Translations under genes and position numbers: made by a program
Part shown: in pieces, positions 57,482-64,000 of the stretch
Position numbering within the stretch: position 1 is the stretch's first letter
How the letters are laid out: each line of letters starts with the position of its first letter
Notes under the pieces: model-generated
What the model was told of the DNA's origin: nothing
Seen by the model: the letters and a program-made list of their open reading frames with translations, nothing else
Database searches by the model: none
From: JAIQFF01 sp963725615
GTDB lineage: Bacteria > Acidobacteriota > Terriglobia > Terriglobales > Acidobacteriaceae
DNA: 64,000 nucleotides
Reading direction: 5' to 3'
NCBI GenBank assembly: GCA_963725615.1
Contig: CAVRZO010000015.1
Coordinates: 75,334 to 139,333, forward strand

Positions 57482-58481
57482 GCACGATCATGATTCACAA
57501 AAGGGAAATTCGCGAAGGCGTGAAGGTCGCCGGCAATGTAGTACCGCTGCGGCAGGCAGGTAACAAAGCGGATCCAGGTAAACCAGACACCGCCAAGCTG
57601 GCCCGCCTCATTGCCGCCTACGCCCCACACGACGGCAGTTTCGACCTGCGCATTCCTGGTTTGCACGCCAGCCGCTTTTCACGAGTCAACAAGGAGTGTG
57701 TGCATGCGCTCCGCGTGTCCTCGTTGTGCATCGTCCCGCAAGGAGCGAAGACCAGTCATCGTAGGAGACGAGGTGTATGAGTACGACGCGTCGCGCATGA
57801 TCGTGTTCTCCGTTGCTCTGCCAGTCGCTGCCCAAGTCACGCGCGCCAGCCATTCCGAACCTTACCTCTCTCTAAGGCTGGATCTCGACCCGCGGAAGAT
57901 TGCCGAGCTGGTCTTGAAGGTGTTTCCCCACGGCCTGCCCCCCGCTCAGGAGAGAAGCGCTGTTTACATCACTCCGGTTGACGCGAGCATCGTCAACGCC
58001 GCGACGAGATTGATTGAGTGTCTGGGCCAGCCAGGAGACGTTGAACTGCTCGCCCCACTTGTGATGGATGAGATTCTGATCCGTCTGCTACGCAGCCCCA
58101 TTGGCGTTCGCGTTGCTGAAATGGGCTTTGCAGAGTCCAGCGTGGACCGAGTTGCCAAGGCCATCTCCTGGCTGCGCGCTAATTTCTCTCAACCCATGAA
58201 AGTCGAAGACTTGGCCGAGATGGTGCACATGAGTGTTTCTTCTTTCCACGAGCACTTCAAGTCGGTCACGTCGATCGAGCCCACTGCACTATCAAAAGGT
58301 GCTGCGCCTCCAGGAGGCGAGACGTCTCATGTTGTCCACGATGATGGATGCGGGTACCGCGAGTCAGCACGTGGGCTATCTGAGCGCGTCGCAGTTCAGC
58401 CGAGAATACAGCCGCTACTTCGGGAGCGCGCCGACCCGGGACATCGCCAGATTGCGTCAAGATACCCGACTCTGGGTGTGA
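57478..58481 (+). pseudogene. AraC-family transcriptional regulator, two frameshifts
   Basis: The protein is spread over three frames. Frame 1 (from 57478): DTAKLARLIAAYAPHDGSFD, SLCIVPQGAK. Frame 2 (from about 57754): VIVGDEVYEYDASRMIVFSV, LRLDLDPRKIAELVLKV, ISWLRANFSQPMKVEDLAEM and the first HTH, VHMSVSSFHEHFKSVT. Frame 3 (from about 58280): HYQKVLRLQEARRLMLS, TASQHVGYLSASQFSREYSR. Removing one base at each break gives a normal AraC_N plus HTH_18 regulator of about 330 aa. Such regulators commonly control adjacent aldo/keto reductase genes. Confidence 0.85.
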
Positions 58482-58519
58482 CCCGATTCGAGGTGACCAG
58501 ATGACTGCACTCGCGGCGT

Positions 58520-58705
58520 TGCCTACGGTTGTTTTCGGGATGCTCTTGACCAGATTGCGGACCTTTACAGGTTCGGTGCCCTTGTACTGCGCATGGAAGA
58601 GATGTCGGTGACGGTGATCACGATTGCTTCGCCGAGGAGCGTGTCGTCGCGCATCAGCACTTTGTCGCTTACCGGATCCCGAATTTCCCTGTCCAGCTGA
58701 ATCCG
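58520..58705 (-). pseudogene. degenerate fragment, possibly C-terminal piece of a CsgG/FlgT-like protein
   Basis: On the minus strand LDREIRDPVSDKVLMRDDTL then LGEAIVITVTDISSM is followed, one frame away, by AQYKGTEPVKVRNLVKSIPK. The words resemble the end of secreted proteins in which a conserved EIxDPxxGxVL strand is followed by a VKVGDxV motif. There is no start codon and the frame is broken. Confidence 0.35.
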
Positions 58706-58824
58706 TTAGAATCCATAGCGCGAATGCGGAGGCGATCCAACCTGCGAATCTCTCATGTCCGGACCATGCGTCGGAAGGCACTTTCCTCCGTTGTTTCCAT
58801 TACCATTTCAACCAGAGGGGATTC

Positions 58825-61123
58825 ATGACACTTCGGTGGATATGCGGTTCACTGCTCGCCGTAAGTCAGTTGATTTCGGCCCAGCCCGGGTTTGGACAGG
58901 CCACAGTTGTACCAACGCCGTCGCCGATCACAGGATACAGTGCACAAAGCGCGCCGCCTGAGGCCGATTGGGAGAAGAAATTTCAGAACGGTATTTCGCC
59001 GGAGAGTATTCGCGAGAATATGCTCCGCTTGAGCGCGCGTCCTCATCATGTTGGATCGCCGTACGACAAAGACAACGCCGAATGGATCCTGTCCAAATTC
59101 AAGGAGTGGGAGCTCGACGCCAAGATCGAAACCTACAATGTGTTATTTCCCACTCCGAAAGTTCGCCTGGTTGAAATGCTGCAACCGACCAGTTTTCAGG
59201 CCAAGATGCAGGAACCGGTGTTGCCGGTCGATCCCACCAGCGGTCAGACCGATGAGCAACTCCCTACTTACAATGCCTATTCGATCGATGGAGACGTCAC
59301 GGCCGCGCTGGTGTACGTGAACTTCGGCAATCGCGAAGATTATGACCAACTCGACCGCCTGGGAATTTCGGTCAAAGGCGCAATCGTCATCTCCCGTTAC
59401 GGAGACGGCTGGCGCGGCATCAAGCCTAAGGTCGCCGCTGAACACGGAGCGATCGGGTGCATCATCTATTCAGACCCGAAGGGCGACGGATATTACAAGG
59501 GTGACGACTATCCTTCCGGAGGCTGGCGGCCGCGAGAGGGAGTGCAACGCGGCAGCGTTATGGACACCGACTATCCTGGCGATCCGCTGACCCCTGGCGT
59601 GGCTGCGACCGCGGCCGCCAAGCGCCTCTCAATTAAAGAAGCGAAGACGATCACACGAATTCCAGTGCTGCCGATTTCCTACGCCGATGCGCTGCCGTTG
59701 CTCTCGGCTTTGAAGGGACCGGTCGCTCCCGATGGTTGGCGTGGCGCGCTGGCCATTCGTGTCAGCATCGGTCCGGGGCCGGCGCAGGTGCATCTCAAAG
59801 TTGCGTCGAACTGGGACATCAAACCGATCTACGATGTTATTGGCACATTGCGCGGTACGGATGGGGGCCAGCAGTGGGTGCCTCGCCGGGAATCATCACG
59901 ACGCGTGGGTAAACGGCGCGGACGATCCGATCTCCGGCCAGGCGGCTATGCTGGAGGAAGCGCGCATGCTGGGCGAACTTCATCGCCAGGGATGGACTCC
60001 CAAGCGCACCATCATCTACTGCGCGTGGGATGGTGAAGAGCCCGGTCTGCTGGGATCGGTCGAGTGGGTGGAAGATCATTTGGACGAGCTGAAAGCGCAC
60101 GCGGTTGCATACGTCAATTCCGACGGAAATGAGAGAGGATTTTTCTTTCCGGGCGGGACCCAGGACTTACAGACCTTCATAAGCGGAGTCGCTCGCGATA
60201 TTCAGGACCCTGAAGCTCGACCACGTCAGTCTTTCTACGCTCGCATCTGTCAAGCATTGCCAAAGCCAAAGACGCGGAGGAGCGCAAAGACCTTCGCAAG
60301 CGCAGCGACCTGGTGGTCAAAGCCGTGGGGGACGGATCGGACTACACTGCTTTCCAGGACTTTGCCGGCATCTCGACTCTGAGTGTTGAGTTCGGCGACG
60401 AGGACGATGGCGACCAGTATCATTCGATCTACGACGATTTCTACTGGTACACGCACTTCGCCGACACGGATTTCTCCTACGGGCGCGCATTGGCACAAAC
60501 CGCAGGCACGGCGTGCCTTGCGCCTGGCCGGTGCAGACCTGATCCCCTTGGATTACTCTCCCCAGGCCGAGGCCATCGCGAAATACGAGGCGGAGCTGGA
60601 GAAGTTGCTCAAGGACAAGCAGGACGAATTTACCGAACGCAATCTGGAATTGCAGGAAGGCGTCTTTAACGCGATCGCGGATCCCCGCAAGCCATCCGTG
60701 CCGCCTCCGGTCGAGACCGTGCCACCCTACATGAATTTTTCTCCCATGAAGAACGCGATTGAGCTGCTCAAGAAGAGTTCAGACCGCTATTCAAAAGCGC
60801 TGTCGGATTGGCATGCCAAGGGTTCGCCGGCCCTTTCTGAGCAGTCGCTGCAACAGGTGAATTCCGACTTGCTCAAGATCTCGCGTCTGTTCCTGAATGA
60901 GAAGGGATTGCCGGAGCGTCCCTGGTTCAAGAACCAGATTTACGCGCCCGGCGCCTACACGGGTTACGGAGCGAAGCCGATCGCCGCTGTACGTGAATAT
61001 ATGGACGCGAAGAAGTGGAAAGAAGCCGACGCCCAGATCCCTCAGGTAGCGCAGGTGATCGAGAGCGTCGCCGCCGGCATCAACAAGGCGGCCGACGATT
61101 TGCAACACGCGCAACCGCATTGA
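58825..61123 (+). pseudogene. M28-family peptidase of glutamate carboxypeptidase II type, frameshifted
   Basis: ATG 58825 starts a signal peptide (CGSLLAVSQLISAQPGFG). A PA domain follows (YVNFGNREDYDQLDRLGI, VISRYGDGWRGIKPKVAAEH), then the M28 core (HHDAWVNGADDPISGQAAML, YCAWDGEEPGLLGSVEWVED, SDYTAFQDFAGISTLSVEFG, DFYWYTHFADTDFSYGRALA). A transferrin-receptor-like dimerisation domain ends with VAAGINKAADDL. At least three frame changes occur, near 59881 (an extra C), 60207-60260 and 60510. Metal ligands are all present across the frames. It is either a decaying gene or sequence error. Confidence 0.88.
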
Positions 61124-61130
61124 GGTTTTT

Positions 61131-61168
61131 GATGGAGGACGGGCCGTCCCGCCCGTCTGGCCGCGGAC
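61131..61168. repeat. GGACGGGCCGTCCCGCCCGTC-like repeat
   Basis: TGGAGGACGGGCCGTCCCGC followed by CCGTCTGG is the same text as at 34215 and 29632. It lies between the M28 peptidase and pncB. Confidence 0.6.
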
Positions 61169-61197
61169 GCCCAGGTTCCACCAGGGGATATTGACTG

Positions 61198-62591
61198 ATG
61201 ATCGTCAACTTCGCCGAGCGGGCACATGACCACAACTGGGAACTGGATCCCGTCACGCGCTCCCTGCTCGATACCGATTTCTACAAGCTCCTGATGCTCC
61301 AGTTCATCTGGAAGCACTTTCCCAAAGACCCGCGCGCACGTTCACACTGATTCAATCGATCGCACGAGGTGCCCCTCGGCGACATCGTCGATGTGCGCGA
61401 GCTCCGCGGCGCAGCTCGAAGCCACCGTAAACTGCGCTTCCGATAAGTCGGAATTGATTTGGCTGCGGCAACACCTTCTACGGGCAACGCGGGATCTTTG
61501 AGCCGGCATTTCTGCAATGGCTCGAACACGAATTTCGACTTGTCGGATTTCGAGCTTTCGATCCACGGACGGCCAGATCTTGATCTTCGCTTCGAAGGCC
61601 TGTGGACCGAGACCACGATGTGGGAACTTTATTCCCTCTCGGCCATCGACGAATTGAAAACGCGCGCCAGCCTGAAGAAGCTGACCGAGCTCGAACTCGA
61701 CATCCTGTACGCAAGGGCCAAAACACGCTGTGGGAAAAGATGGCCCGACTCCGCGGAGTCCCCGGCCTCACCGTGAGCGACTTCGGCACCCGCCGACGTC
61801 ATAGCTTTCTCTGGCAGGAATATGTAGTCAAGGCAATGAGCGACGTGCTCGGGGAAAATTTCGTCGGCAGTTCGAACACGTATATGGCTTACACGCACGA
61901 TCTGGAAGCGATTGGAACAAACGCGCATGAATTGCCGATGGCGCATGGCCGCGCTGGCAGACCGGATGAGGAACTGGAACATCCCAGTACCGCGTGCTCG
62001 AACTGTGGCAGAGACCTACCAGGGCGAGCTTCTGATCATGCTACCCGATACTTTTGGCACCACGCAGTTTCTTCAGAACGCGCCAGACTGGGTGGCAAAT
62101 TGGACGGGACAGCGCATCGACAGCAAGGATCCTTTTCTGGCGGGCGATGAATACATCGCGTGGTTACGCCAACGCGGCCGTGATCCACGCACCAAACGGC
62201 TCATCGCTTCAGACGGACTCGATGTCGATTCCATCCTTGCTTTGCACGCGTATTTTGGCGGCGTGCACTTCGAACGGTTCCGACTCCAACTGATTCGCAC
62301 AGCGTGGCCGACTTCGTCGAACGCGGAAAAATGGACGCCGGGACGCCGGATCACGTTTCAGCTCCGGCTGGGGTACGTATGCTCACCAATGACTTCCGCG
62401 ACTGCGATCCGGCCGGCGACGAGCGGCTTCGATCCTGTCAGCCTGGTCTGCAAGTTGAGCGAGTTGACGGGCGGCCCGCGGTCAAGCTCTCCGATAACTA
62501 CTCTAAGGCCTTGGGTCCGCCTTCCGAAATCGATCGCTATCGTCGGGTCTTTGGCACTGCCGGGGTCAGCAACGCTCCGGTGATCGCGTGA
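61198..62591 (+). pseudogene. pncB: nicotinate phosphoribosyltransferase, multiply frameshifted
   Basis: ATG 61198 begins RSLLDTDFYKLLMLQFIWKH, the NAPRTase N-terminus. Further motifs are spread over several frames: GNTFYGQRGIFEPAFLQWLE, LSIHGRPDLDLRFEGLWTET, VPGLTVSDFGTRRRHSFLWQ, FVGSSNTYMAYTHDLEAIGT, LLIMLPDTFGTTQFLQNAPD, KRLIASDGLDVDSILALHAY and MLTNDFRDCDPAG. The enzyme makes nicotinate mononucleotide for NAD salvage. At least five frame changes are needed to join the parts, the highest density in the window. Confidence 0.85.
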
Positions 62592-62628
62592 GCGACTCGC
62601 CAACAGCGGCACGGTACATCCCGAACCA

Positions 62629-62743
62629 CGTAGGGGCAGATGTCCTCATCTGCCCGGTCGAGCGAAGCTCGACATTTTTTGGGCGGAAATAGAAAATAGC
62701 GGAGCTTCGCTCCGCCGGACAGATGAGGACATCTCTCCCTACG
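62629..62743. repeat. CGTAGGGGCAGATGTCC inverted repeat
   Basis: CGTAGGGGCAGATGTCCTCA and TCGAGCGAAGCTCGA, then GCGGAGCTTCGCTCCGC and CAGATGAGGACATCTC ending CCCTACG. It is a near match to 10401-10535 and precedes the S9 peptidase. Confidence 0.85.
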
Positions 62744-62857
62744 CGGTTCGTGCTTGCGCCCGCACGAGCGAGCGCGCTCGCGCCTACATCAATCTTTCTG
62801 TGCTACACTCCGACAGTTTTTTTCAAATCACATTTTTTGTGTCCAAGGGTCACAGGG

Positions 62858-64000
62858 ATGAAGCTTCGGCCACTGGTTTTGCCTCTCGCGCTTCTATTCA
62901 CTTTGTTTTTCTCCCCAACAATTTCTGGCGCGCAAGCGTCGCCCGCAATTTCCCGGCCCATTACCGTGGACGATTATTTTCAAGTGCGGGAGGTTGATGA
63001 CCCGCAGATCAGTGCCGATGGCCAGTGGGTCGCTTACACGGTCAAGACTTCATCGTTGAAAGACGATGAGGACAAGACGCGCGTCTGGATGGTGGCGACG
63101 TGGGGCGGGGAAGCCGTGGCCATGACCTCCAAGGAAACTTCATCGGAGCATCCGCGCTGGAGCCCGGACGGAAGGTATCTCGCGTTTCTTTCGAAGCGCA
63201 ATGAGGGCAGGACGTACGTCTGGTCGTTGAACCGCCTCGGTGGAGAGGCCCAGCCGCTGGTCAAGACCGCTCAGGACGTTAAAGATTTCGCCTGGTCGCC
63301 CGATGGCAAACACATTGTCCTGGTGCTGCAAGATCCGTCGCCGGAGGACCTGGAGGCAGCTGAGGAAAGGACTAAAGAAGAAAGTGAAGGCAAGGAGATA
63401 AAGGACAAGAATCCCAAAGCTCAACGTCCGTGGGTAATTGACCGCTACCTGTACAAGGAAGATGAAATTGGCTACCTGGGCGCGCTCGCACCCATTTTTA
63501 TGTCTTCGATCTCGCAGGCAAGACGCTGACCCAGGTCACCTCCGGCGACTTCGATGATAAGCACCCGGCCTGGTCGCCCGACGGCAAGTATCTCGCCTTC
63601 AGCAGCAATCGCTCAACTCCCGACGCCGACCGCAACTACGACTCCAACATCTGGGTCGTAGCTGCCGACAACACCGACAAGGGCGCGCACCTGACGCAGG
63701 TCACGACGAATCCCGGATCCGACGATTCCCCGGCCTGGTCGCCTGACGGGAAGTGGATCGCCTATGTGACGCAGCTCGAACCCAAGCTCCTCGTCTACGC
63801 CACCAGCCACGTTGCGGTCTCTCCCGCTGCGGGCGGCGAGGCAAGAGTGCTCACGCTGAACTTCGACCGGGTCTCCAGCGAGCCGCGCTTCTCACCCGAC
63901 GGCAAATTCATCTATTTCATCGCCGATGATGACGGCACCCAGAACCTCTGCCAGGTTCCCGTGGGTGGCGGCGCGATCACACGTCCGATCGGCGGCCGCA
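62858..64000 (+). pseudogene. S9-family (prolyl oligopeptidase/DPP-like) peptidase, 5' part, frameshifted and cut by the window edge
   Basis: ATG 62858 encodes a signal peptide (LVLPLALLFTLFFSPTISGA) and the beta-propeller of an S9 peptidase with repeated SPDG units: HPRWSPDGRYLAFLS, DFAWSPDGKHIVLVL. The frame breaks near 63480, where one base seems missing, and continues as HFYVFDLAGKTLTQVTSGDF, HPAWSPDGKYLAFSSNR, SPAWSPDGKWIAYVT and SEPRFSPDGKFIYFIADDDG. The catalytic hydrolase domain would lie beyond position 64000. With a single-base error it would be an intact exported peptidase. Confidence 0.85.

Overview
This 64 kb window is chromosomal DNA from a high-GC bacterium, most probably an acidobacterium (Terriglobia/Koribacter-like). 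I infer this from the gene order of the division and cell-wall cluster, the protein repertoire, and the abundance of dispersed inverted repeats between genes; no 16S gene is present to prove it.

Positions 1-14580 carry the dcw cluster on the plus strand: the 3' end of ftsI, then murE, murF, mraY, murD, ftsW, murG, murC, a small membrane protein, ftsQ, ftsA and ftsZ. Together these take UDP-MurNAc-tripeptide synthesis through lipid I and lipid II to assembly of the division ring. Positions 14766-21735 hold a cytochrome P460-like protein, a frameshifted Sel1-repeat protein, an RlpA/SPOR lipoprotein with a coiled-coil partner, an NTF2-like lipoprotein, mutY, a peroxiredoxin and an M28 peptidase.

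Positions 21847-29555 form a minus-strand aromatic amino-acid block: trpC-trpF-trpB-trpA, chorismate mutase, DAHP synthase and prephenate dehydrogenase, followed by the two subunits of a 3-oxoacid CoA-transferase. From 29708 to 35524 lie aldose 1-epimerase, tRNA-Leu(CAG), a 73-aa histidine-kinase-like helical protein, OsmC, an NTF2-like protein, a metallo-beta-lactamase/rhodanese protein and threonine deaminase.

Positions 35981-53248 are a mosaic genomic island at a tRNA-Leu(CAA) gene. The complete tRNA is at its right end (53162-53248). Identical 39-bp copies of the tRNA 5' half lie at 35981 and 48496, dividing the island into a 12.5-kb and a 4.7-kb segment. The first segment ends with a truncated tyrosine integrase next to the repeat. 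It holds remnants of IS1634-like and IS66 elements, a nearly complete IS3 element, a Crp/Fnr regulator, a response regulator, several very small genes, two putative zinc metalloproteases, an extremely acidic 54-aa protein, and many genes cut off in mid-domain. The second segment holds hipBA with a clear promoter/operator, a broken DUF6998-like gene, exonuclease III and a truncated IS256 element.

Positions 53609-58481 are a group of oxidoreductase and stress-type genes: aldo/keto reductase, DinB, lipocalin-like, cupin-carboxymuconolactone decarboxylase and a deazaflavin-type nitroreductase, with remnants of a second aldo/keto reductase, an SDR and an AraC regulator. From about 57.7 kb to the end every large gene (AraC, M28 peptidase, nicotinate phosphoribosyltransferase, S9 peptidase) contains one or more single-base frameshifts, which suggests local sequence error or recent decay.

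At least ten families of dispersed intergenic repeats occur. Several have run into gene ends and now encode the C-terminal tails of MurF, MurG, TrpA and TyrA.
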